From NCBI GenBank assembly GCA_946811695.1, contig OX328125.1:97977210-98041209 (forward strand): 64,000 nt of DNA, in the 5' to 3' direction. This DNA comes from Gonocerus acuteangulatus (taxonomy: Eukaryota > Arthropoda > Insecta > Hemiptera > Coreidae). This document shows positions 25,848-38,075 of this stretch, piece by piece. The position numbers and the translations under genes were made by a program. The notes beneath the pieces were generated by a model that was not told where the DNA came from, made no database searches, and saw only the letters and a program-made list of their open reading frames with translations. The first letter of the stretch is position 1. The number at the start of each line of letters is the position of its first letter.

Positions 25848-26162
25848 AAACGTATATGAATTCGGTTAATCAATAGAATGCACACATCGGAACACTTCAT
25901 TCTCGGAGCCAACAACCATAAACACAGGAAGCTGAGTAAGATGTACGAATCTAGGACCGGGAATCAGAGCTATTTCCGATAATATTCCTAGCTCGGGTGA
26001 TGCTTAGCTAAGAACTTGGAACTCCACAGATATGGGACCAGACTCATTTATCTGCCAGAAAATCCCTGAGTTAAGAATGCAAAAATAAATATCTTAGTCA
26101 TGTCCTTTATTTCTACAAGCAAAACACTCAGAACCTGATAGGTGTTGGTATTTCTAGGATTA

Positions 26163-27160
26163 CACTGTTCTGCAAAAAAATACTTTTCTCCCCTCCCTTG
26201 AACAATTTTGCCTGTTTCTCATGTTTTCAGGTGTGCTGAGTCCGAATCTGAACTCAGAAAAATTCTATCACCCTCTGATTTTGAGAGAAAAGAGGAGAAA
26301 CTTGGAAAATTATTGTCTTTATTATAACATATTTTTTTTTTTCTTTTTCAATGGTAAAATATAATGAATTGAATCCTGCATGCTATCAGGTATAATACTA
26401 GATATGACACAACTCAAAAAATATACACACATCATCAATGAGTATTTTTTTTTCTTTTGTACTCTTCCTCCTCTGTCTCCCGCTGCAGTGTCCAGCAGTA
26501 ATCCGCCAGCATCTTCTCATTCCATAAGCCAGTATATCTTTTTTCCATTCTGGATATGTCTTGGTGGAATCGTTCTCCATGTTCGTCCGAAACTGCACCC
26601 AAATTTGGAGCAAAAAAGTCTAGGTGACTTTGCAGGAAATGTATTTTTAAGGACATATTGCATCCCAATGTTTTATATGAAGTAAGCAGTTCTTGGACTA
26701 TTTTTCGGTAGTCTCTAGATTTTTCGTTTCCCAAAAACTTAGCACATTCCTCTCGAAAAGCAATCCAAGCCTTTTTCTCAGTAGTATTTAACTTTGCTTC
26801 AACAGTGAGGTCCTTGAGTAGATGTCGAAATCCCTGCCTCAAGATCAAAAACTGAAAAAACACTTTTAGCCATATTTCTTCAACCACTTGTAATATTCCC
26901 ATCAAATTTTTTTTCGTTTAAATACACTTCATTGCGCTCAAAATTTTTTCATTGCGCTTTTGAATTTTTTTCACTATGTTTTGATGCCAAAAAAATTTCG
27001 TCAAATTTACAAAAAACTCACATTTTTTGATAAAAAACTAGAATTTCTCAAGAAACTGTGCGTGATAGACAGAATCTGACTTCAAATTCGTGTTCAGCAC
27101 ATTTGAAAACAGTAAGAAAGCATGTTTTGGTTTGATGGAGGATTTTCGTGCAGAACAGTG
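26163..27160. mobile_element. CACTG-ended DNA transposon, internally deleted
   Basis: The left terminus CACTGTTCTGCA at 26163 and the right terminus TGCAGAACAGTG ending at 27160 are perfect inverted copies. Similarity continues inward for over 100 bp, including TTTTCAGGTGTGCTGAGTCC against the reverse of the right arm at 27070-27105. TTA flanks both sides (26160-26162 and 27161-27163). CACTG ends with a 3-bp duplication are compatible with the CMC (CACTA/Chapaev-like) group, but that is an inference. The interior carries a protein fragment on the minus strand. At 998 bp it is too short to be autonomous. Confidence 0.75.
26435..26905 (-). pseudogene. Transposon protein, C-terminal fragment (FHQDI/ADYCW type)
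   Basis: The 156-codon frame ends with a conserved block: KAWIAFREECAKFLGN, YKTLGCNMSLKIHFLQSHLD, APNLGAVSDEHGERFHQDI, EKRYTGLWNEKMLADYCWTL and a Glu/Lys-rich tail. I recognise this block from a large family of uncharacterised proteins repeated many times in arthropod and hydra genomes, which points to a mobile-element origin. The N-terminal two thirds are missing and the first 20 or so codons look like non-coding filler, so the natural start is not here. The fragment sits inside CACTG inverted repeats, which suggests the type of transposon that encodes it. It is probably non-functional, although this segment is uninterrupted. Confidence 0.7.
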
Positions 27161-28001
27161 TTATCAGCAGTCGTTTTTCGGGAACAGCGATAATTCGGTT
27201 TTTACTTAGGTGCTGTCTTAATAATACCTTGTAACTTTTTTTCCCATTTTTTTATGGGCTAAGAACCCCCTTCCTTAACTAATCAAAAATAATGTCCAAG
27301 ATTGTTATGTGAAGACAAATTTTTTAAATGGTCAAAAAATACGATTTTCTGAGTGAAGTTCCGATTCCGAGTGAACGTGATGCTGGTTAAGATAATTTTT
27401 TGAGCGAGCTTCAATCGGTCCCTTTTTAATTGTTAAATTTTTTTGGTCCTCCTTGAATTCATTTAAAAATTAAGACCATTTTTTTAATATTTATTACAAG
27501 CAAGGGTGAAAAAAATTAAATAGGAAATGAATGAACATTGCAGAACATTTAACTTTAAAGTCCTTTTCTCAAAACTATGTTTTTCAATTCGAGCGATACT
27601 GTGGCGTCTTCAATTTTGCCCGGTCAACTTCAAATTTTAACTGCAGCATCCCAAAGATATTTGCTAGTAAAATAAGTAAGATTTTTTCGATTCATTGAAT
27701 TATAACGATTTTATGAACAAAATTAATATTTCTCCAAAACCCTACGTACATTACTAGATTTAACCATCTTCTTTCGGAATAATTTTAGTTTTCCATTCTA
27801 GATTAAAAATTACCGCCTGCAGACTAAGGCACGTGAAAACCTGAGAAGAAAGGATGTTTCCGTTCGTCAGCACCGCTTGTTTTTTTTTCCCCCCCAAGAA
27901 TTGAAACTTATTCTTTAGTGGATAATTTAACACCCCATATAAAACATTTGATTTAAAAAATTGAAAAATATAGATTTATTTGTTATTTATGAATTCAAGA
28001 T

Positions 28002-28004
<3 letters not shown>

Positions 28005-28064
<60 letters not shown>

Positions 28065-28093
28065 GGCGCATCTACAACTTGGCCATTAGCGCC
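28005..28093 (-). mobile_element. SINE tail, severely 5'-truncated, long poly(A)
   Basis: The insert is only the last about 30 bp of the SINE (GGCGCTAATGGCCAAGTTG, then GATGCGCCGTAA on the minus strand) plus a T run of about 58 bases. Perfect 14-bp repeats GAATTCAAGATAAT flank it at 27991 and 28094. The truncation point falls just at the start of the terminal GGCGC hairpin. Confidence 0.9.
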
Positions 28094-28368
28094 GAATTCA
28101 AGATAATGTCTTTGATTTTGATAGCACAAAGTAGTATTACTCCTTAGTAGATTAATTATTTTTTTGTAATATTTGCGTAACGTGTGCAGTTAACATAAAC
28201 ATGTTCGTTCTTATTTATTTGTTTATAATTATTTTGAAATTTTTAGGAACAAATTAACAAAAGCCAAAATATTTATAATACAATATTTAGTTATATTACA
28301 CCTTGTCTGTGAAGTAATGTGTGCGTATCTAGTTAGTGATTAGTATTATAGTGGATTAGTGGAATGTA

Positions 28369-28617
28369 CTACTTGTCCAAAAACATGTCGGTAAGTTCGT
28401 ATATGTAGTATGTTATTGTGGCTATTTCTAGTTCTTCGTGCATGTGTTTGATCTTTGTGTATCTAGGATAATTTTTGATTATTGAGAGGCAGCTGTTTTG
28501 TATAGTTTGTAATTTTTTGTAGTTTGTAGTCGAGGTGCATCTCCATACTGGGCAAGCATAACAAAAGACTGGGAGGATAATGCATTTGTAGATGGTAATT
28601 TTATTTTTAGGAATTTT
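28369..28617 (-). pseudogene. Jockey-clade LINE reverse transcriptase, C-terminal fragment
   Basis: From a stop at 28618-28620 the minus-strand frame runs about 82 codons to a TAG at 28369. It contains ITIYKCIILPVFCYACPVWR, NYKKLQTIQNSCLSIIKNYP and KIKHMHEELEIATITYYIYE. This is the region following the reverse transcriptase domain of Jockey-type LINEs. Upstream, readable pieces near 28620-28700 are in other frames. It has no ATG and is not a complete gene. The 97-bp satellite begins directly at its 5' side. Confidence 0.75.
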
Positions 28618-28712
28618 TTAGCAGCTTCCTTTTTGTTGACTTTATGTGATCAGTTCTCCAAGTGTTTCGGTTTACAAGGTAGAGTCTGCTTGGGATATTT
28701 CAGGCGCAATGA

Positions 28713-30230
28713 CAACGCTCTGAGATGAAGGAGATCCTATGGAATCGCCATTTTGAATCGCTGACCTCCCACAAAAAAATTGAACTCCTTTGTTCGAGAG
28801 TTGCTATGTACAGCGCTCTGAGATGAAGGAGATCCTAGGAATCGCCATTTTGAATCGCTGACCTCCCACAAAAAAATTGAACTCCTTTGTTCGAGAGTTG
28901 CTATGTACAGCGCTCTGAGATGAAGGAGATCCTAGGAATCGCCATTTTGAATCGCTGACCTCCCACAAAAAAATTGAACTCCTTTGTTCGAGAGTTGCTA
29001 TGTACAGCGCTCTGAGATGAAGGAGATCCTAGGAATCGCCATTTTGAATCGCTGACCTCCCACAAAAAAATTGAACTCCTTTGTTCGAGAGTTGCTATGT
29101 ACAGTGCTCTGAGATGAAGGAGATCCTAGGAATCGCCATTTTGAATCGCTGACCTCCCACGAAAAAATTGAACTCCTTTGTTCGAGAGTTGCTATGTACA
29201 GCGCTCTGAGATGAAGGAGATCCTAGGAATCGCCATTTTGAATCGCTGACCTCCCACATAAAAATTGAACTCCTTTGTTCGAGAGTTGCTATGTACAGCG
29301 CTCTGAGATGAAGGAGATCCTAGGAATCGCCATTTTGAATCGCTGACCTCCCACATAAAAATTGAACTCCTTTGTTCGAGAGTTGCTATGTACAGCGCTC
29401 TGAGATGAAGGAGATCCTAGGAATCGCCATTTTGAATCGCTGACCTCCCACAAAAAAATTGAACTCCTTTGTTCGAGAGTTGCTATGTACAGCGCTCTGA
29501 GATGAAGGAGATCCTAGGAATCGCCATTTTGAATCGCTGACCTCCCACATAAAAATTGAACTCCTTTGTTCGAGAGTTGCTATGTACAGCGCTCTGAGAT
29601 GAAGGAGATCCTAGGAATCGCCATTTTGAATCGCTGACCTCCCACATAAAAATTGAACTCCTTTGTTCGAGAGTTGCTATGTACAGCGCTCTGAGATGAA
29701 GGAGATCCTAGGAATCGCCATTTTGAATCGCTGACCGCCCACATAAAAATTGAACTCCTTTGTTCGAGAGTTGCTATGTACAGCGCTCTGAGATGAAGGA
29801 GATCCTAGGAATCGCCATTTTGAATCGCTGACCTCCCACAAAAAAATTGAACTCCTTTGTTCGAGAGTTGCTATGTACAGCGCTCTGAGATGAAGGAGAT
29901 CCTAGGAATCGCCATTTTGAATCGCTGACCTCCCACAAAAAAATTAAACTCCTTTGTTCGAGAGTTGCTATGTACAGCGCTCTGAGATGAAGGAGATCCT
30001 AGGAATCGCTGACCTCCCACATAAAAATTGAACTCCTTTGTTCGAGAGTTGCTATGACAGCGCTCTAAGATGAAGGAGATCCTAGGAATCGCCATTAAGA
30101 ATCGCTGGCCTTCCAAATAAAAATTAAACTCCTTTGTTCGAGTGTTGCTATGACAACGCGCTGAGATGAAGGAGATCCGAGGCATCGCCATATTGAATCG
30201 CTGACGTCCCAAATAAAAGTTAAACTCCCT
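28713..30230. repeat. 97-bp satellite, about 15 units
   Basis: The unit runs CGCTCTGAGATGAAGGAGAT, CCTAGGAATCGCCATTTTG, AATCGCTGACCTCCCACA, AAAATTGAACTCCTTTG and TTCGAGAGTTGCTATGTACAG. Units from 28814 onward are exactly 97 bp and nearly identical. The last three (after about 30000) have deletions and many substitutions, so the left part has been homogenised recently and the right edge is decaying. A 129-codon frame at 29871-30260 is repeat read-through. Confidence 0.95.
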
Positions 30231-30389
30231 TAATCCAATATTTTTCAGACGGAAGGTCAATAAAAGAGAATTAACAAAGTTATTTTATTTGTACTTGCTC
30301 TAAATGTTTCACACCTCAGGTGATTCTTCAGGAGCCAAAGAACTCATTAAACTGAAACTTACAGCCTAATTGTATGCGTGGCCCCCACA

Positions 30390-30950
30390 TAAAAATTAAA
30401 CCTGTTTGTTTAAGAGTTGCTATGACAACGCTCTGAGATGAAGGAAATCCTAGACAACGCCATTTTGCATCACGGGCGTATATAGGAAATACTTTCGGGG
30501 GGGGGGCTGCGAGAATTTGGGGGTATGGAACACTAACAATCTAGAACATGGAATAGTTAGCCAACTAAACTGCTATTACGCAAAAAAGAAATTATTTTTT
30601 TTTTAGCATAAATATGCTTTAGCGATGACGAAACTAAAAAAAAAAAGTTACAAAAAAGTGTCCGCTGGCGTTAGCATAGACGGGATGGCCATGTACGACA
30701 AAGAAGACTGTATGCTATACAGTACATTACATAGGTTTGTCGGGTGGAGCTAAAGCATTTTTATGTTCCTGAATTTGAGCAGAAGGCTCTATACGTTTGT
30801 TTAACTAAGTTATTTTATTTTATTTATTCTTAAGGGGTTTTACCGCCTAAATCATAATTGGGGGGGGGGGCTGTGGCTGTCGCGCATAAAAATTAAACTT
30901 CTTTGTTCGAGGGTTGCCCTGACAACGCTTTGAGATGACTCAGTTCCTAC
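30390..30950. repeat. R1 repeat with stray 97-bp satellite units on both sides
   Basis: A diverged satellite unit (AAATTAAACCTGTTTG, GACAACGCTCTGAGATGAAG, ACAACGCCATTTTGCATC) lies at 30395-30475. Half a unit (TTCGAGGGTTGCCCTGACAA, CGCTTTGAGATGACTC) lies at 30900-30935. Between them at 30478-30795 is a complete R1 repeat. This suggests R1 inserted in the fringe of the satellite array. Confidence 0.7.
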
Positions 30951-31651
30951 CGAAACTGCTTCTATTTCTCTATTTGTGTTTATACCCAATCCAAAAATAC
31001 TCTTATCCATTGTTTTGTTGAAATTGTGTCACATCACCGCAGGGGGGCGCGAATTTCGAAAATAGACTTGACAAATATAACTAAAGGTATTTCCCAGAGA
31101 GGCACGGCACCCTTCTCTGTCTGCTTACTGGGTTACGTCATTGTAACCACCCCCGTAACGACGAAACCGTTCTTTCTGACGCCATTCCATTAACAACACC
31201 CAAATATACACATCTCAGGTGGAAATAAAGGTATTTTAATTCCATCTAACACCTTGAAAGCTATTTCTGCAATGTTTATTATTAAAATAGCTGCCTCTTT
31301 AGGACCTAATGACGACAATCGAACTCACAAACGAAAACATTTAATTTAAACAATTATTGGCAACTGCGTTGTCACAAATTGTCACAATAAAAAGTATATT
31401 TTTTGTTAGCAAAATCCGCAGGAATGTTCCTATTTAGAGTGTAAACAATGTAATAAAACATGTTTGTATTTTTTATAGATTTGTTTGAGCCCGAAACTTT
31501 GGCGAAGACCTCTTTTCACAGTTCTATAACATTAAAAATCAGTCCCAGTCCGAAAAAAATAAATAATTAATAATCAACAATATTAAAAAAATGAGACAAA
31601 ATAATAAGTAATAAGATTGTATAAAAAAAATTATAAAATAATCACCTCATA

Positions 31652-32140
<489 letters not shown>

Positions 32141-34000
32141 AAATTAATATAAATACTATTTTTACTTTTTAAATGTCAATTTTAAGCTAGTTGTTGATTT
32201 TAAGACATAGATTAAGACTCAATTATATTTAAATTTTAGTTGTTTTATTAAATTTTAGAGTAAATGTTTGTCTTTAAATAATGAAATGTAATATGAAAGA
32301 GGACTTTATCGGGTGCTTTTGCCTCGCCTTACTTCGGGTGCTTTATCGGGTGCTTTTGCCTCGCCTTTGTTCCCTTGCTTCATTAATACATCGAATCGGC
32401 TTAGCGGTTATTTTGAAATATTTTATCTAATTCCCCCCTGAGGATGTATTAATTGCCTACCCTTAGGATTTACCGTTATTCCCAAACTGATTGCTTTCCT
32501 CCATCTGATCATTTTATCTCTCAATCAAACCCATTTACATTAATTAGTATTTCAAACTATTAATTAAAATGCCCCCTTTTACTTCCGATTGCCATTTATT
32601 ATATATATTTCATTTAAACAATGCTTACTTTTAATAAAGTAGTCTTTAATATGAGGATCGTTAAATATGTAGGGGATACTGTGCGAGATTTACATAAATC
32701 TAATACGCAGGATGCTAATATAATATAGAATACAGCTTGAAACTGTTCTTTCACGGAATGCTCTTGAAAAGAAATATTGGGCATATAAAACCCGATAAAA
32801 AATGTGTACTCTTATTCCGGGAAACATGCCCTTTATGCATAATTTTACATTTGACCTGGGTTAAGATATTCAGTAATGACTTTGATTCAAGTAATTTCAA
32901 ACTCAGATTCTTTTAAAGTTCAGTAAGATCTATGATATTTTTAATGAACGTAGTCATTTTTATTAGGAAAGATTGTTAAAATAAATCACTTGTATTTAAC
33001 GAATAATATCAGTCAAATAAATCAATTTCATTAAAAAAAAAACAATTTCATTCGAATAAATAACTTTCATTCAATAAATCATTTTTATTCAATAAAAATT
33101 GTCATTCAATAAATCATTGTTATTCAATAATGAATAAAAATAAAAAGTCACGTTACTCATTGAGTCGCTGAATAATGGCAGATAAGTAGTTATTTTATTG
33201 CGTTAAATAATGTATCAGCAAAATTGACGCTACTCCACAATTTTGTGCAGTTTATTATAGCACGGTTCCCGTCATACTATAAGTTATTCAGCAATTGATA
33301 AGTAATTAAAGTATAATGTTTCATGCCATTGGGGCGCTCCGGACCAGTGTCAGGAAACAGATAACCCGATATCTATAGGTTATCAGTAGCAGCAGTTTAA
33401 CCAGTACAGGTTAAAATTCGTTGTCAATCATACATGGACGTTAAAATTTAAAAAATTTTGTTTCCAAGATGATATTTGGAAACACCAATTAAATTTACGA
33501 GCATTATCAAGAAGTGTTCTGACTGGGGATTCTGATGGGTGAGGAGGCTGTGCAAGGGTTCGGGATATTATTACCTCGGATGGACCATCACCAGGTATAG
33601 AGTAAACTCTATGAGGAACAAAATCACAGATTATTTCTAGTAATTCGAGGACTGTCGTCTTAGTTGAAATGAACCGCAAATAAAAATATTACTATGAAAT
33701 AGATACAATAGTAACAGCTGACGTGTTGTCCTAGCAACACATGCTACCTAGTCTTGCCTGCTCTAAATAACTAATAATTCAAACCCCTCTGAGTATTTGA
33801 TATTCAAATTCTTTTGAATATCAAAAAATCCTTTCTTAGCGAGTGTTTACGTCCTAAAGGAAGTCTCTATGCAAAATTTAAAATTTTTCTGTCAAGTGGT
33901 TTGGGCTGGGCGATGATAGGTCAGTGAGTGAGTGGGCCAGTGTTATTTGGCAAATATATAGCAGATGAAATAAAATATTTATTCATTATTCAGAATATCT
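32141..34000. other. AT-rich intergenic DNA
   Basis: No gene is recognised. A small direct duplication of TATCGGGTGCTTTTGCCTCG occurs at about 32308 and 32346, and loosely repeated ATTCAATAAATCA motifs occur at 33000-33130. A minus-strand 83-codon frame at 33428-33679 matches nothing I know. Confidence 0.5.
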
Positions 34001-34016
34001 AGTTGAACATTACGTT

Positions 34017-34075
34017 CCTGCGAGTCGGACTTTTAAGCGGGTTTCATCTCTCCCACCATAGGAGGAAACCCGATT
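34017..34075 (+). mobile_element. Hel-A 3' end joined directly to a Hel-A-like 5' hairpin
   Basis: GTTCCTGCGAGTCGGACTTT (3' terminus) is followed at once by TAAGCGGGTTTCATCTCTCC and GGAGGAAACCCG, the stem-loop of a 5' end, and then a T run. Almost nothing of either body is present. This tail-to-head junction is what a tandem or circular intermediate of such an element would give. Confidence 0.55.
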
Positions 34076-34121
34076 TTTTTTTTTTTTTATTATGTATATT
34101 CATGCATTATTAGTTTTGGTC

Positions 34122-34342
34122 TAAGGGCGGATTTACACTAGGATAGTTATTGCAGGATATTTATATCAGAGAGAAATTCTGACGAATGGAAACCATGTAG
34201 AATTTATCTCTGACATCAATTTTACATGGTTTACATTAGTCAGAATTTCTCTCTATAAATATCCTGCAATAACTATCCTAGTGTAAACGCACCCTTAGTC
34301 ACAATTTCTGTCTGACATAAATATCAAGTGTAAACGCACCCT
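34122..34342. mobile_element. MITE with 60-bp terminal inverted repeats
   Basis: The left arm TAAGGGCGGATTTACACTAG, GATAGTTATTGCAGGATATT, and GAGAGAAATTCTGAC is mirrored by the right arm ending GTGTAAACGCACCCTTA at 34295. The spacer is about 60 bp. GTC occurs on both flanks, a possible 3-bp duplication. A second right-end copy follows at 34296-34342. No coding sequence is present. Confidence 0.8.
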
Positions 34343-35206
34343 TATAGTCATCCTGTCATTTCCTAGTATAGCTCCTTTTCTGCTAGAAATAGCATACTAG
34401 TTGGATCATCCTAATCGCTGATAAGCTACAAACCTCTTATCTCTTAACAAGAATATTTACTTTGGAGAAACCGCATTCATGCTACATTCCATCATTCCCC
34501 ATTTCCTCACGTCTTTACTTAACACCGAGTTAGTCCAAAAGAAGAAAAAAAGTGACGATACGTTTAACAAACTGTGACGATACGTCACATAATAAGATCC
34601 TCTATTTACGTATCTGTCTAACATTATTTATACAGGTAATCTGAAAAGCAGATATATCTATCTTTGAGAATAACATTACACCAATCTATTTCAAGCATTA
34701 ACTAAACCTGAACATAAACAATACAGACACAAACTAAACTGTTTTCTATGAACAAATTGCAGCATTAAATACATTTTAATTCGTAAATTACTGTGTAGCG
34801 AAAAACAATAAAAATAAAAACAAGCAATGTAGTAATAATGTGCAATATTAGTATATGGATAATGATAAGGAATAATGTAATAATAATAATGTGTAATATA
34901 AGTATATATATAATAATAAGGAATAAATGTAATAATAATAATATTAATGAATAAAATAATTATATAGATATAATAATGTACGCTATAAGTCTATAGATAA
35001 TAATAATGTATAATGTATGTATAATGTAAATATAAACAATATGGATATAGTGCAATAATATACGCATATGTATATATGTGTGTGTATGTGTATGAATTAT
35101 GTAATCATGTCATCATCATTTATTGTCAAATCATCATATCTCCATTTATTGTCAAATCATCATATCTCCATTTATTGTTAAATCATCATTTATTGTAATC
35201 ACTGTT

Positions 35207-35270
<64 letters not shown>

Positions 35271-35299
35271 GGCGCATCTACAACATGGCCATTAGCGCC
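35207..35299 (-). mobile_element. SINE tail, severely 5'-truncated, long poly(A)
   Basis: Same form as the insert at 28005: a T run of about 60 bases plus the terminal hairpin piece (GGCGCTAATGGCC, GATGCGCCGTAA on the minus strand). It is flanked by perfect 13-bp repeats TGTAATCACTGTT at 35194 and 35300. The two inserts share the same truncation point to within a base or two. Confidence 0.9.
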
Positions 35300-35885
35300 T
35301 GTAATCACTGTTATTATCATTTATGTAATCATAATTTATTTTGTAATCATGTAATCATCGTTTATTGTTATAGAGTATATCGCTAAAAACTGCGAAACTT
35401 TTAATAAATAAATAAAATAAAAAGAAGAAAAAAAGTGAAATGGTTTATTTGTAGTTTTAATTTTAGTTTTAACAACTTTCTCCCACTATCTACTAATGGA
35501 TGGCAACATTTTTTTTTAGTTAATTTAATTTAAATGTTTGTCCATTAAATTTAAAAAATGTCCTCGAATTAATTAGGTTGTTTGTCGAATCAGTTTAAGT
35601 AGATTCTTGGAGGGGCCTTAGCTACCGCACTTAAGGCTCGTGAACGACTCCTGATCTGTCTCTTATTTTAGTTCATTTCGTCCCATGTGTTGAAGGGGTT
35701 TTGAAGTCGATACGTTGATATCCCTGGTATGTACTTTTTGTAAGTCATTTGTCGTAAGGAATAGAATAAAGATGACTTTGGAGGGGTATATTTAACCATT
35801 TTCGAGAAAGCTGGATCAAGTAGCTACACAAAAAAAAATAATAAAAGAAACAATGAAGTTAGAAAATTAATAAAAGGATCAATGA

Positions 35886-35916
<31 letters not shown>

Positions 35917-36353
35917 TCCTGTCGTGGATGCATATTACTGAATGTCTATTCACGTGACATATTTGCATGGGAGGGCGCTGACGACCGTGAGGTTTTTCGC
36001 CCCAAATATTTCAAACAAACAAACAAGAAGCTACACTTATAGTTCCTTCGAATGCGGTTGAAAAGATGGCGCATGTCGCATTTGGCCATGTAGAAGCAAA
36101 AGTAATCTACGACAAAAGAATACAATTAGGGGAGGCAAGATCTGAAACGGGCAAAACCGTGCTTAAAAAATCATCAATGTTCTTTTTGTTTGGAGTATTG
36201 CTTACCTTCAGAGTGAATAATGCAAGATCATTCCAACTTTCAATGGCTTATAAGATTTAATTAAATATATGCTTCAAGATGGATTGAGTTTTTGACATTT
36301 TTCAAACGTTTGACAGTAATCCACCAATATTTTTCTTCTTGAGTAACTTAAAA

Positions 36354-37419
36354 AAAGTCCGTCACGCAGGAGCTGCATAAATAAGCACTTTCCTCAGAAT
36401 TTGGGTAGTGTAGACTGCTTTCCAGAACAATTTGCTTAAAATATCCTACATAAATAAAATAAAAACATGAATAGTTCTCTTATAAATTTGTAATGAGTAA
36501 CTGATCAATTATTAATTTGCTTCCAGAGTTATGTTTACACATGGTACCTATTACACTACGTAATAAATACAAAAAACCTCATATTATCGTATTTTGATCT
36601 AACGCAGGAACAGGATACAGTCACTCTAGTGGTAGAAAGCGCTCCTTGCGGAGGCTTTGTGAGCCTACGTCTGGCGGGCTTTTCTATTGAAATATATTAC
36701 AAATTAAACCCCCGCTTTCCGATTGACCGATTCAGTTCATTTTTACAACACTTCTTTCTCATGAGTTACCCACGACGTATACCGCGTTTCGTTACAATAC
36801 AGCAGAAATTACGACCGGTATGAGTATAATAGGAATTTGGGTCCGGAGTAAACCCCCCTTCTAATGAACCGATTTAGTTTATTTTTACAACACATATTTA
36901 ACTGTAGATTACCACTACGAATACCGAGTTTCGTCGAAATATACCAAAAATCACGGCTGGTAGTGGCGAATTGGTATTGTGGGTCCGGAGTAAACCCCCC
37001 CTCCTAATGAACCGATTTAGATTATTTTTACAACACATATTTACCTGTAGATTACCACTACGGATACCAAGTTTCGTCGAAATATACCAAAATTCACGGC
37101 TGGTAGTGGCGAATTGGTAATGTGGGTCCGGAGTAAACCCCCCTCCTAATGAACCGATTTAGTTCATTTTTATATCTCAATTTTCTCTCTATATTACCAT
37201 ATTACCTACGAATACCAAGTTTCGTTGAAACATAACAAATATTACGGCTGCCATAGTCAAATTAGTGTTATGGGCTCGGGGTAAACCCCCCCCCCCTTCT
37301 GGTGGACCGACTTTGGTGGTTAACGAACTCGTTCAATCGTTTGCTAATTGAATGCTATATACGAAGTTTCGTGACGAAAAAACAAAAACTCTGGCCGCTA
37401 TCGTGTTAACAGGCACATA

Positions 37420-37483
<64 letters not shown>

Positions 37484-37617
37484 TATATATAAATTTTAAC
37501 GGGGGTCATTTTCGGTGTCTACTAGGTAGGATCGATAAAGATTTGAAGAAATTTTTCAAAAATTCCGTCATGAGTCCAACCTCAATAGGTACTTTCCTTC
37601 GGAGGAATGTGCTAAAA
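36354..37617 (-). mobile_element. Hel-B rolling-circle-like element, copy 1
   Basis: In plus order the 3' end is AAAGTCCGTCACGCAGGAGC, TGCATAAATAAGCACTTTCC. The 5' end, reversed, reads TACTTTCCTTCGGAGGAATG then TGCTAAAA. AGCACTTTCCTC is therefore inverted at the two ends. Between lie several tandem units of about 130 bp (AATGAACCGATTTAGTT, AGATTACCACTACG, GTTTCGTCGAAATATACC, GGTCCGGAGTAAACC), the CTCGTTCAATCG and GTTTCGTGACGAAAAAAC core, and an (AT)n tract at 37421-37490. The architecture parallels Hel-A. No protein is encoded. Confidence 0.65.
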
Positions 37618-37738
37618 CGTATGTCCCGTAACAAGCCACAAAAGACCACAGTGTATATTAATTTTAACGATTTAATGTACAAAACAAAATATTAACTGTT
37701 TCTATATCAAGGTTTCCAATCGTCAACAACGATAAGAA

Positions 37739-37780
37739 CGGAAGCGCTAAGATGACGCAGTTCCTGTGAGTCGGACTTCA
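37739..37780 (+). mobile_element. Hel-A 3' end fragment
   Basis: The fragment reads GATAAGAACGGAAGCGCTAA, GATGACGCAGTTCCTGTGAG, TCGGACTT. Only this terminus remains. Confidence 0.65.
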
Positions 37781-37864
37781 TTTTATGTTTTGTTTCTTTA
37801 TTCGTCTCTACTTTCGTTTCTGCTGTCTACAGGTTGCCACCCTTTTATAATGGCAACAGCACGT

Positions 37865-38075
37865 GGTCGGTCACCCATTCAGCGTGGCTATGGCCGTTGG
37901 CTTTTGTATATTATTGTTGATTATTATTATTATCACTCAATTCCCAATACTGGGTTCAATTCCCATTAGGGGTGGTGGATTTTCTTGGGAAAAAGCCCTA
38001 TTCTGGCTAGAAAAGGGTGGTTACCTATAGATAACCCGGCCTAAGATAATTATAAAGGACTTTAAAATTTAAATA
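37865..38075. mobile_element. 5S-derived head (inverted) joined to shared SINE tail
   Basis: The minus strand at about 37870-37903 reads GCCAACGGCCATAGCCACGC, the same head as the 5S-derived SINE at 16053. On the plus strand farther along are GGGTTCAATTCCCATTAG (box B-like) and AGAAAAGGGTGGTTACCTAT, AGATAACCCGGCC, the tail of that SINE. Head and tail point in opposite directions, so this is a rearranged or composite insertion. Confidence 0.5.

Noticed and set aside
29871..30260. 129-codon minus-strand frame with repeated FNFYLGGQRF-like blocks
   Set aside because: It is read-through of decayed 97-bp satellite units. The unit is not a multiple of three and intact units contain stops.
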